DNA of 46,481 nt from Pseudomonadota bacterium. Lineage in GTDB: Bacteria > Desulfobacterota > Syntrophia > Syntrophales > UBA8958. Under the pieces are notes generated by a model, which saw nothing but the letters and a program-made list of their open reading frames with translations, did not search any database and was not told where the DNA came from. Position 1 is the stretch's first letter, and every line of letters begins with the position of its first letter. Shown piece by piece: positions 7,959-15,640 of this stretch. The translations under genes and the position numbers were made by a program. The DNA lies in the NCBI GenBank assembly GCA_030057915.1, contig JASGUC010000007.1, forward strand, positions 1 through 46,481. The letters run 5' to 3'.

Positions 7959-9703
7959 GCGTCAAACTCGCGGAAACGGCGGGCTTCTGCATGGGGGTCA
8001 GGCGGGCCGTGGACATGGTCCTGGAGTTGGCCCAGCACAAGGGCCAGGAGACCATCTATACCTACGGACCCCTGATCCACAACCCCCAGACCGTGGAATT
8101 GCTGAGAAAACGAGGGATCGTCCCCATTGACGCCATCGGGGAAATCCCCGCGGACACGGAGGGGGCCGGCCTCATCATTCGCGCCCACGGCATTTCTCCC
8201 CAGGAAAGAAAGCTCCTCCGGGAAAAAAACCTCAAGATCATCGATGCCACCTGCCCCAAGGTGGGGCGGGTTCAGGCCATTATCAAGAAACATGCCGCCC
8301 GCGATTACGCGATCCTCATCATCGGCGATGCCGGCCATCCCGAGGTGAACGGGCTGCTGGGATATGCCTTCGGGAAGGGGCTGCTGCTGGCCGCCGTGGA
8401 GGACGTCCACCGGTTGCCGCCGCTGGACAAGGTCTGCGTCGTCGCCCAGACCACCCAGAGCGTGGACGAATACCGCCGCATCGTTGCGGCGATCCGGGCG
8501 CGCTTTCCCGACGCCGTCATCTTCGATACGATCTGCGACTCCACGGAGAGGCGGCAGAACGAGGTCAAGGCCCTGGCGGAGGAGATGGATGCCATGATTA
8601 TCGTGGGTGGCCGGAACAGCGCCAACACCCAGCGCCTGGCCGACCTGGCGGCGTTGCCGGGAAGACCCGCCTTTCATGTGGAAACCTCCGAGGAACTACC
8701 GCTGGAACAATTGGCGGCGTATAAGAAGATAGGGATATCCGCCGGGGCCTCCACGCCGAACTGGATCATCGACCGGGTCGTGGACGCCGTAACCACCAGA
8801 CAGGCCGAGGAATTCAAGCAGATCAACAGCCTCTTCAGATTCTGGACCTGGATGGTCCGGACGGATATCTATTCCGCCCTGGGAGCGGGGTGCCTGACCG
8901 CAACCGCCATGCTTTTCCAGGGCTTGAAGCCGAGGTTCCTCTACATGGTCATCGCCGCACTGTACGTCTATGCCATGCACACCCTCAACCGATTCATCAA
9001 CAGGAAAACGGGAAGCATCATCGGCTCTTTCCGCGAGGAATCCTATCACCGTCACGAAAGCGGGTATCTGACCGCCGCCATCCTGGCCCTGGCGTTTTCC
9101 CTGGGCGCCGGCATGCTGTCCGGAGGGACGGCCTTTCTGTTCCTGCTGGCGATGTCCATCCTGGGGATCCTCTACAATGTCCAACTGGCCCCGCCCGGCT
9201 GGTCTTACCGCGGCATCGGGGACCTGCCCGGATCGAAGAACATAACCGTCGCCTTTGCCTGGGCGGCCGTGGCCGCCGTCCTGCCGCCGGTGGCCGAAAG
9301 GATGCCCCTCACCGGCGCCATGGCGGTTTCTCTTGCCTTCATATTCGGCCTTGTCTTTGTCCGCTCGGTGCTATCCGACCTCCTGGGCGTCCAGAACGAC
9401 AAGCTGGTCGGCAAGGAAACCATCCCCGTCCTGATCGGCAACGACCGCACCCAGCAACTGCTCAACCTGATCGTCCTGGCCCTGGCCTCGATGCTGGCCG
9501 CCGCTCCCTTCGCGGTTCAAGCCGCATCGTTAAGTTACTTTCTGATCATCCCCGTAATTTATATATGGATTTGCTTTCGGCTTTATGATAGAAAACCGTC
9601 GCTTCTTGGGGTGGTAAAGGAGGGTGTGCTGGAAACAGCTTATATTATAGCCGGTTTGAGCGCCTGGGCGTGGTATCTGGTCTGCGGGGGGGAGGGATTA
9701 TGA
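7955..9703 (+). CDS. ispH: IspH (HMBPP reductase) fused to a UbiA-like membrane domain
   Basis: 582 residues. Residues 1-280 are complete IspH, the [4Fe-4S] enzyme that reduces HMBPP to IPP/DMAPP; the three cluster cysteines are Cys12 (AGFCMGVRRAV), Cys100 (DATCPKVG) and Cys194 (DTICDSTERRQ). From about 295 a hydrophobic domain of roughly 280 residues with several membrane segments follows, resembling UbiA prenyltransferases (HTLNRFINRKTG, ILYNVQLAPP, then DLLGVQNDKLVGKETIPVLIG). The first aspartate motif (normally NDxxD) reads NRFINRKTG and lacks its aspartates, so catalysis is doubtful. The frame is continuous with no stop or restart between domains. ATG 7955 overlaps tlyA (ATGA). The fused domain may anchor IspH or use its products; that is inference. 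Confidence 0.9.
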   Translation: MSVKLAETAGFCMGVRRAVDMVLELAQHKGQETIYTYGPLIHNPQTVELLRKRGIVPIDAIGEIPADTEGAGLIIRAHGISPQERKLLREKNLKIIDATCPKVGRVQAIIKKHAARDYAILIIGDAGHPEVNGLLGYAFGKGLLLAAVEDVHRLPPLDKVCVVAQTTQSVDEYRRIVAAIRARFPDAVIFDTICDSTERRQNEVKALAEEMDAMIIVGGRNSANTQRLADLAALPGRPAFHVETSEELPLEQLAAYKKIGISAGASTPNWIIDRVVDAVTTRQAEEFKQINSLFRFWTWMVRTDIYSALGAGCLTATAMLFQGLKPRFLYMVIAALYVYAMHTLNRFINRKTGSIIGSFREESYHRHESGYLTAAILALAFSLGAGMLSGGTAFLFLLAMSILGILYNVQLAPPGWSYRGIGDLPGSKNITVAFAWAAVAAVLPPVAERMPLTGAMAVSLAFIFGLVFVRSVLSDLLGVQNDKLVGKETIPVLIGNDRTQQLLNLIVLALASMLAAAPFAVQAASLSYFLIIPVIYIWICFRLYDRKPSLLGVVKEGVLETAYIIAGLSAWAWYLVCGGEGL

Positions 9704-10323
9704 CGACAAATCACCGCCGGCGGTTCATGTCCGCAAAGACGTGGCGGCGTTTCTTTACCCTGGGGGGGACGATCCTGATCATCCTGGCCTGCGGCGGTTC
9801 CCTTCGTTATATGGAACGGGATCCGGACCTGACGGATTTTCATCCCCGGACCGTCGGCGTCCTCGCCGTGGATGCGGGGGGCTACGACGAGGCCAGGGGG
9901 GCGGTGGAAGGGCTGGTCGTCGCCGCGCTCACGAACAAGGGCTGGTTTGAAGCCGTCCGGACCCCCGCCGTCCTGAAGGCGAGGCTTCAGGGCGACCAGG
10001 GATTGCAGCAGGCGGTCAACGATTATCTGGCGAAACTGAAGACGGTGAGCTACTCCGATCCGGCCCTGAGTGGCAAGATCGGCGCCGCCTTGAACATGGA
10101 GGCCTTTCTGATCGTCACCGTCGATTCCTGGAGCTATGCCGTGGAAAACAACGAAAAGAAGGCCCGGGCCGGATTGAGCATGAGACTGATCGACGCCCAA
10201 ACCGGGAGGACCGCCTGGCGGGCCGGCCATGACATAATGAAGGAATATGCCTTTTTGAAGCCGGAATTGAAGGATCTGGCCAGGAGCGTCGTCGAGACGA
10301 TGATTGGGCGCATGCCCCATTGA
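9700..10323 (+). CDS. Predicted lipoprotein, function unknown
   Basis: 207 residues from ATG 9700, which overlaps the ispH stop (ATGA). A basic N-terminus and the hydrophobic stretch TLGGTILIILACGG end in a lipobox (L-A-C), so the protein is probably lipidated and membrane attached. The mature part begins with a TVGVLAVDAGG strand and later has AFLIVTVDSW and MRLIDAQTGRTAWRAGH. This pattern resembles periplasmic lipoproteins of the LpoB/GNA1162/CsgG-like fold, but I do not recognise a specific family. It is co-transcribed with the isoprenoid genes; its role is unknown. Confidence 0.72.
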   Translation: MTTNHRRRFMSAKTWRRFFTLGGTILIILACGGSLRYMERDPDLTDFHPRTVGVLAVDAGGYDEARGAVEGLVVAALTNKGWFEAVRTPAVLKARLQGDQGLQQAVNDYLAKLKTVSYSDPALSGKIGAALNMEAFLIVTVDSWSYAVENNEKKARAGLSMRLIDAQTGRTAWRAGHDIMKEYAFLKPELKDLARSVVETMIGRMPH

Positions 10324-10349
10324 CGGCAACCGACGGGAAGGAGGAGATC

Positions 10350-10580
10350 ATGAAAGAGAAGGTTCAGCGGGCCATCGACAGGATTCGTCCCAATCTGCAA
10401 GCCGATGGCGGTGACGTTCAGTTGATCGAGGCAACGGATGACGGCCTGGTGAAGGTCAAGCTCCTGGGGGCCTGTCATGGCTGTCCGATGGCCCACATAA
10501 CCCTGAAAAACGGCATCGAACGCTACCTGAAAAAGGAGGTCCCGGGGGTCCGGGAGGTCCGGGAGGCAGATTCGGCATAA
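10350..10580 (+). CDS. NifU C-terminal domain (Nfu) Fe-S scaffold protein
   Basis: 76 residues, a stand-alone Nfu domain that carries and donates Fe-S clusters. Diagnostic features are IRPNLQADGGDVQLIE, then LLGACHGCPMAHITLKNGIERYL, with the CxxC (Cys-His-Gly-Cys) that holds the cluster. ATG 10350 is chosen for the strong GGAAGGAGGA sequence just upstream; the frame also opens at a TTG overlapping the lipoprotein stop. Its place behind the Fe-S enzyme IspH and before a ferredoxin suggests it may help mature IspH; that is inference. Confidence 0.93.
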   Translation: MKEKVQRAIDRIRPNLQADGGDVQLIEATDDGLVKVKLLGACHGCPMAHITLKNGIERYLKKEVPGVREVREADSA

Positions 10581-10592
10581 ATTGATAAAGGC

Positions 10593-10719
10593 GCCAATTG
10601 CAAAACCGTGGGAAATTGTCTTTTGTCATTCCATGTTTGATGCGGAATCCGGTAAATTCAATTACTTTTTGAGTCCCTCTTACATTGGAGCGGCAGATTC
10701 GATGAGTTTTGCAATTGAC
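10593..10719. repeat. Inverted-repeat element between nfu and ferredoxin
   Basis: CAATTGCAAAAC (10595-10606) is repeated inverted as GTTTTGCAATTG (10706-10717); one mismatch extends the arms to 14 bp. The AT-rich interior, about 99 bases, is unlike the neighbouring genes. It looks like another miniature element filling most of the 173-base gap. No clear target duplication was found. Confidence 0.5.
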
Positions 10720-10753
10720 TCAATGAATTGAAATTAAAGGAGATTGATAGAAA

Positions 10754-10933
10754 ATGGCGTATATCATTACGGACGATTGCATCGCTTGCGGTTCCTGTGA
10801 AGACGAATGCCCGGTAGAGGCCATCACCGAAGGCGATGATAAATATGTAATCGACCCCCAGGCCTGCACGGACTGCGGGGCGTGCGCGGATCAATGTCCG
10901 GTGGAGGCGATCATCCCCGGAGACGACAAGTAA
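10754..10933 (+). CDS. 2[4Fe-4S] ferredoxin
   Basis: 59 residues. Two canonical cluster motifs are present: C-IA-C-GS-C-EDE-CP in the N-terminal half and C-TD-C-GA-C-ADQ-CP in the C-terminal half, each followed by VEAI. It is a small low-potential clostridial-type electron carrier, expected to serve anaerobic oxidoreductases. An AAAGGAG ribosome site lies about 11 bases before ATG 10754. It ends 46 bases before tmk. IspH needs a ferredoxin or flavodoxin as donor, so its position after the isoprenoid block is suggestive, though the intervening repeat may carry a separate promoter. Confidence 0.95.
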   Translation: MAYIITDDCIACGSCEDECPVEAITEGDDKYVIDPQACTDCGACADQCPVEAIIPGDDK

Positions 10934-10979
10934 ACAGCCAGGATTCCCCGTCTTTCCCCCGCCCGGCGGCTAATACGTC

Positions 10980-11636
10980 ATGGGACTGTTCGTTACCTTC
11001 GAAGGCATAGAGGGCAGTGGCAAAACCACGCAGATCGGACTGGCCGAGGAGTATCTCGACCGGCGGGGGATGCCGTGCCTCCGGACGGAAGAACCGGGCG
11101 GCGCCCCCTTGGGCAGGCGGCTCCGGGAATTGCTCCTGAATCGAGCCCCCTTCGCCATTTGTCCCGAGGCCGAGCTGTTGTTGTTTGCCGCCGCCCGGGC
11201 GCAGCATGTCCGCGAGGCGATCCTGCCGGCCCTGGCGGAGGGCAAGGTGGTGCTCTGCGATCGGTTCGCCGACGCCACCGCGGCGTATCAGGGTTACGCC
11301 CGGGGCCTCGACATGAAAACCGTCGATGCCCTCAACGCCTTTGCCATGGGGGGACGATGTCCGGATCTCACCCTGCTTTTCGACTTGCCCGTCGAGATGG
11401 GTCTGGCCCGGGCCCGGCGCCGCATCGAACTCCTGGCCGACGAACAAAAGGAAGACCGCTTCGAGGCGGAAGAATTGTCTTTTCACCAAAAGGTCCGGGA
11501 AGGCTACCTCCTGGCGGCCAACCGCGAGCCGAAGCGGTTCCGGATCATCGACGCCACCGGCGCCATCGCCGCCATGCGGGAGACGGTTTGCCTCCACCTG
11601 GACCGGGCGCTGCGGGAGAGGGAACGGGATAGATAG
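10980..11636 (+). CDS. tmk: Thymidylate kinase
   Basis: 218 residues. It phosphorylates dTMP to dTDP. The P-loop FEGIEGSGKTT is near the N-terminus. EEPGG and LLFAAARAQHV follow, then CDRFADATAAYQGY (the DR[FY] motif), and the LID region with several arginines and a conserved EDRFE. Length and motif order are normal. ATG 10980 is the only start compatible with the P-loop. holB begins eight bases after its stop, the common tmk-holB-ricT arrangement. Confidence 0.96.
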   Translation: MGLFVTFEGIEGSGKTTQIGLAEEYLDRRGMPCLRTEEPGGAPLGRRLRELLLNRAPFAICPEAELLLFAAARAQHVREAILPALAEGKVVLCDRFADATAAYQGYARGLDMKTVDALNAFAMGGRCPDLTLLFDLPVEMGLARARRRIELLADEQKEDRFEAEELSFHQKVREGYLLAANREPKRFRIIDATGAIAAMRETVCLHLDRALRERERDR

Positions 11637-11643
11637 GGACGGG

Positions 11644-12630
11644 ATGGAGTCAGGAAGGATGTCCGGAAGGGCTGTTTATGGACATGAACGGCAACGGGAA
11701 CAACTGGGGGCGGCTATCGCCGGCGGACGGCTGGCCCATGCCTATCTCTTTCACGGCCGGGACGGGATCGGCAAGCAGGAGGTGGCGAAGGCCTTTGCCG
11801 CAGCCGTTCTGTGCGGGAAGGGGCAGCCGACGCCCTGCGATGCCTGCGTGGCCTGCAAAAAGGTACAAAGCGGCAATCATCCCGATCTGATCATCCTCAA
11901 GCCCGACGGGGCGTTCATCAGAATGCAGGCCGTTCGGGAATTGATCGGGGCCATGGCCTTCCGACCCATGGAAGGGGGGCGGCGGCTGTTCCTTATCGAC
12001 GACGCCGACCGGCTGCACCCGGCGGCGGCCAACGCCCTGTTGAAAACCCTGGAGGAGCCGGCGGCGGCGAATATCATCGTTTTGATCACCGCCAAGCCCT
12101 ACCTTTTGCCCCGGACCATAATCTCCCGCTGCCGGCAACTCCGCTTCCAGCCGCTGCGCCGGGAAACCGTGGCCCGTTTTCTGGAAGAGCAGGGCGGCCT
12201 CGAAGCGAACGCCGCCCACGCCCTGGCCGCCAGCGCCGAGGGGAGCATCGCCCGGGCCCTCCAACTTCGGCGGGAGGATTATCTCGCGGACCGGGAAGGA
12301 ATCCTCGCACGTCTTGCCGCTGGGCAGGTCGGCGCCCCCCTGTCGAGACTGGCGCTGTTTCGGCATCTGGGAAAGAGAAAGAAGGATATCCCCGACAAGC
12401 TCACCCTACTGCAATCCTGTTTTCGGGATGCGCTGGTCTGGAGGGAACTCCAGGACCGGGAAATGCTCATTCATGGCGATTGCCTGGAGCAGATCCGCGG
12501 CATCGCCAGACTGTCCACGAACGACCTGCTCTTCAATCTGGACGCCATCGACGCATCCCTCCGGGCCCTGGAAGCCAACGCCAATAAGCTATTGACATTA
12601 GAGGCCATGACGTTTACACTCCGCCTCTGA
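11644..12630 (+). CDS. holB: DNA polymerase III delta' subunit
   Basis: 328 residues. It is a clamp-loader subunit of the AAA+ family without ATPase activity. It shows AYLFHGRDGIGKQEVAKAFA (degenerate P-loop), a four-cysteine zinc module (CGKGQPTPCDACVAC), LFLIDDADRLHPAAANALLKTLEEP and the SRC-type sensor ISRCRQLRF. I chose ATG 11644, eight bases after tmk; the frame opens further upstream inside tmk. ATG 11659 is another option. The TGA stop is overlapped by the 5-bp target duplication of the repeat element that follows. Confidence 0.94.
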   Translation: MESGRMSGRAVYGHERQREQLGAAIAGGRLAHAYLFHGRDGIGKQEVAKAFAAAVLCGKGQPTPCDACVACKKVQSGNHPDLIILKPDGAFIRMQAVRELIGAMAFRPMEGGRRLFLIDDADRLHPAAANALLKTLEEPAAANIIVLITAKPYLLPRTIISRCRQLRFQPLRRETVARFLEEQGGLEANAAHALAASAEGSIARALQLRREDYLADREGILARLAAGQVGAPLSRLALFRHLGKRKKDIPDKLTLLQSCFRDALVWRELQDREMLIHGDCLEQIRGIARLSTNDLLFNLDAIDASLRALEANANKLLTLEAMTFTLRL

Positions 12631-12770
12631 AGCGAGACCTTTGAAAATCGACAACTTCCCGCCGCCCCGGCATAATCCGGGCGCGGGGATACCTTGAAAA
12701 CAAAGCGCCCGGGCTTCCGCCGGCATGGCCGCGGGAACTGGGAAACGGCGTTTTTGAAAGGTCTCGAAGC
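12629..12770 (+). repeat. Family I miniature element with 5-bp target duplication (holB-ricT)
   Basis: The 132-bp element (12634-12765) has termini GAGACCTTTGAAAA and TTTTTGAAAGGTCTC. It is flanked by exact direct repeats GAAGC at 12629-12633 and 12766-12770. The left duplication overlaps the holB stop codon. The interior contains several GC-rich palindromes. Same orientation as the copy at 22554-22684. It makes up most of the 205-base gap between holB and ricT. Confidence 0.85.
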
Positions 12771-12835
12771 GGGATGGGCCGACAAACGTCGCGCATCGTT
12801 TCGATGAACAACAAGCTTCGTTCGCATGGGTGGAC

Positions 12836-13630
12836 ATGTCTGAAGAGCATCTGGTGGGCGTGAAGTTCAAGCGGGAGGGCAAGGTCTATTATTTCCTCAA
12901 TGCCGGCATCCCCCTGCGGAAGGACGATCATGTAATCGTGGAGACGGAGAACGGCACGTCCTTCGGCGTCGTGGTCGCGGCCCGGGGATCCGCGTCCGCC
13001 GAAGGCCGGACGGGGGCTCACAAGTCCATCCTTCGGAAGGCCGCCGACGAGGACCTGGAGACCCAGGCGGAGAATCAGGTCCTAGAAAGGGATGCCCGGC
13101 GTTTTTGCGTGGAGAGGGTGGCGGAGCGGGGCCTTCCCATGAAGATCGTCGATGTGGAATATCTTTTCGATCGCAGCAAGGTGGTGTTCTATTTCACCGC
13201 GGAAAATCGGGTGGATTTTCGGGAGCTGATCAAGGATCTGGTGCAGCGGTTCAAGACGAGGATCGAGCTGCGGCAGATCGGCGCCCGGCAGGAGGCCCGC
13301 ATGATCAAGGGGATGGGGATCTGCGGCCGGGAGGTTTGTTGCGCCACGATGCTGCACAACCTGGATCGGGTGTCCGTGAAAATGGCCAAGGAACAGAGCA
13401 TGTCCCTCAACCCGGAGAAGATTTCGGGCCTCTGCGGCCGGCTCATGTGCTGCCTGGCCTTCGAATATGAAACCTATCTGAGCCTGAAGAAAGACATGCC
13501 CAAATGCGGGAAGTTCATTCAGGTGGACAACGCACGGGGCAAGGTCGTTCGTCAGAGCGTTTTGAAAGGCGAAATAACCATGGCCATGGAAAACGGCGAG
13601 GAGCGGACGGTAAGAGTCGCCGATTTATAA
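12836..13630 (+). CDS. ricT: PSP1/RicT (YaaT) family regulatory protein
   Basis: 264 residues. RicT is a PSP1-domain protein; in Bacillus it forms the Fe-S containing RicA-RicF-RicT complex that affects RNA processing and phosphorelay. Visible hallmarks are GVKFKREGKVYYF at the N-terminus, IVDVEYLFDRSKVVFYFTAENRVDFRELIKDL, then MGICGREVCCATML and ISGLCGRLMCCLAFEYE. Six cysteines in those two segments (about 163, 168, 169, 200, 205, 206) are the probable cluster ligands. ATG 12836 is chosen; GTG 12830 is two codons upstream, and no good ribosome site is seen for either. The tmk-holB-ricT-metG order is widely conserved. Confidence 0.92.
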   Translation: MSEEHLVGVKFKREGKVYYFLNAGIPLRKDDHVIVETENGTSFGVVVAARGSASAEGRTGAHKSILRKAADEDLETQAENQVLERDARRFCVERVAERGLPMKIVDVEYLFDRSKVVFYFTAENRVDFRELIKDLVQRFKTRIELRQIGARQEARMIKGMGICGREVCCATMLHNLDRVSVKMAKEQSMSLNPEKISGLCGRLMCCLAFEYETYLSLKKDMPKCGKFIQVDNARGKVVRQSVLKGEITMAMENGEERTVRVADL

Positions 13631-13662
13631 ACCGGATTCAACCCCTACGAGGTAAGAGCTAT

Positions 13663-15564
13663 ATGGACAAGACCTATTATGTGACGACCCCGATATACTA
13701 TGTCAATGCCTCGCCGCACATCGGCCACGCCTACACGACGATCCTCGCCGATGTCCTGGCGCGCTACCACAAGTCATCCGGTTACCGGACCTTTTTCATG
13801 ACCGGCACGGATGAGCATGGGGACAAGATCGCCGAGGCCGCCCAGAGGGCCGGCGTGGACCCCAAGGCCTATGCCGACGGCATCAGCGCCCAGTTCCGCG
13901 CCCTGTGGCCGGAATTGAAGGTCGATCACGACTACTTCATCCGCACCACCGACGAAAATCATGTCCGGGTCGTACAGATGATCCTTCAGCGGGTCTATGA
14001 CGCCGGGGACATATATTTCGGACACTACGAGGGATACTACTGTGTCGGCTGCGAACGCTTCTATATGGAAAAGGAACTGGTGGACGGCCTGTGCCCGGAT
14101 CACCAGTGCGAACCGGAACATCGGAAGGAGAGCAACTACTTCTTTCGGATGAGCAAATATCAGGACTGGCTGATCGAGCACATAGAAAAGAATCCAAGCT
14201 TCATTCGTCCGGAGCGTTACCGCAACGAGGCCCTGGCGTTCCTCCGGGGTCCCCTGGAGGACCTCTGCATCTCCCGCCCGAAGAGCCGCCTCACCTGGGG
14301 GATAACCCTGCCCTTCGACGAGGATTATGTCACCTATGTCTGGTTCGACGCCCTGATCAATTATATCACCGGCATCGGTTATCCCGACGGGGAGAACTTC
14401 CGGACCTTCTGGCCCGTGGCGGAGCATCTCATCGCCAAGGACATCCTCAAGCCTCACGGGATTTACTGGCCCACCATGCTCAAGGCGGCGGGGATCGAAC
14501 CATACCGCCACCTCAACGTCCACGGCTACTGGAACGTCGATCAGAGCAAGATGTCCAAGAGCCTGGGCAACGTGATCAAGCCTCTCGACTTGAAAGATAA
14601 ATACGGCCTCGACGCCTTTCGTTACTTTCTCTTGAGGGACATGGTCTTCGGCCTCGATTCCAGCTTCAGCGAGGAAGGCTTCGTCCAGCGCGTCAATGCC
14701 GACCTGGCCAACGATCTGGGCAACCTCATCAGCCGGGTGATGGCCATGGCGATCAAATATTTCGACGGCCGGGTCCCGTCGCCCGGGGCCCCTGCCGAGG
14801 AGGACCGGGAATTCAGCGCCTCCGCCCGGCGCGCCCTCCGCGAGGTGGAAGCGTGCTTCCGGGAATTGGCGCTCCACAAGGCCCTCATCGCCATCTGGGA
14901 GTTTGTCAACGGAACCAACAAGTATATCGTGACCAGCGAGCCCTGGAACCTGGCCAAGGATCCCGGTTTGCAGGACCGGCTGGCCACGGTGATCTACAAT
15001 CTCCTCGAAGCCCTGAGGTGCATCGCCGTCTTCATTGCCCCCTTCATGCCGGGGACGGCGGAAAAGGTGTTGTCCCACCTGGGGATCACGGACGCGGCGA
15101 AGGAGGACCTATCCACCCTGGAGGAATGGGGGGGGTTGCCCCCGGGCAATGTTCTGCAAAAGATCCCGGCCCTCTTCCCGCGCATAGAATACAAAAAGGA
15201 GGATGCCATGGAAGCGCAAGCAAAGGCGGCGCCGGCATTCAAACCGGAAATCACCTATGAGGACTTCGACAAGATCGATCTGCGCATCGCCCGGGTTCTC
15301 GAGGCGGAACCGGTGCCAAAATCGAGCAAGCTCTTGAAATTGAAGATCGATCTTGGAGAGGACCGGGTGATCGTCGCCGGAATGGGCAAGGATTACAAAC
15401 CGGAGGAGATCGTGGGAAAGACGATCGTCGTCGTGGCCAATCTCAAGCCGACGAAACTCATGGGCGTCGAATCCCGGGGGATGCTCCTGGCCACGGACGC
15501 CGCCGACGGCCTCGCCCTCATCACCGCCGATCGTCCGCCCCTGACGGGGGCCAAGGTCCGCTGA
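13663..15564 (+). CDS. metG: Methionyl-tRNA synthetase with C-terminal tRNA-binding domain
   Basis: 633 residues. It charges tRNA-Met and initiator tRNA. The class I signatures are PHIGH (residues 18-22) and KMSKS (296-300). A zinc-binding knuckle insertion begins CVGCERFYMEKEL and continues CPDHQC. After the anticodon-binding helical domain comes an alanine-rich linker and a C-terminal EMAP/Trbp111-like domain (ITYEDFDKIDLRIARVLEAEPV; GKTIVVVANLKPTKLMGVESRGM) that aids dimerisation and tRNA binding. ATG 13663 matches family N-termini (YYVTTPIYYVN) and lies 32 bases after ricT. The region 15565-15640 separates it from the convergent aldolase and holds only a weak 6-bp hairpin. Confidence 0.97.
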   Translation: MDKTYYVTTPIYYVNASPHIGHAYTTILADVLARYHKSSGYRTFFMTGTDEHGDKIAEAAQRAGVDPKAYADGISAQFRALWPELKVDHDYFIRTTDENHVRVVQMILQRVYDAGDIYFGHYEGYYCVGCERFYMEKELVDGLCPDHQCEPEHRKESNYFFRMSKYQDWLIEHIEKNPSFIRPERYRNEALAFLRGPLEDLCISRPKSRLTWGITLPFDEDYVTYVWFDALINYITGIGYPDGENFRTFWPVAEHLIAKDILKPHGIYWPTMLKAAGIEPYRHLNVHGYWNVDQSKMSKSLGNVIKPLDLKDKYGLDAFRYFLLRDMVFGLDSSFSEEGFVQRVNADLANDLGNLISRVMAMAIKYFDGRVPSPGAPAEEDREFSASARRALREVEACFRELALHKALIAIWEFVNGTNKYIVTSEPWNLAKDPGLQDRLATVIYNLLEALRCIAVFIAPFMPGTAEKVLSHLGITDAAKEDLSTLEEWGGLPPGNVLQKIPALFPRIEYKKEDAMEAQAKAAPAFKPEITYEDFDKIDLRIARVLEAEPVPKSSKLLKLKIDLGEDRVIVAGMGKDYKPEEIVGKTIVVVANLKPTKLMGVESRGMLLATDAADGLALITADRPPLTGAKVR

Positions 15565-15640
15565 GCCGTCATCCCTAATCAAGACGGCCCGGGCGTCGGG
15601 GCGCGCCACACCGGCTCCGGCGCCGCATGTCCTTCCGGGT

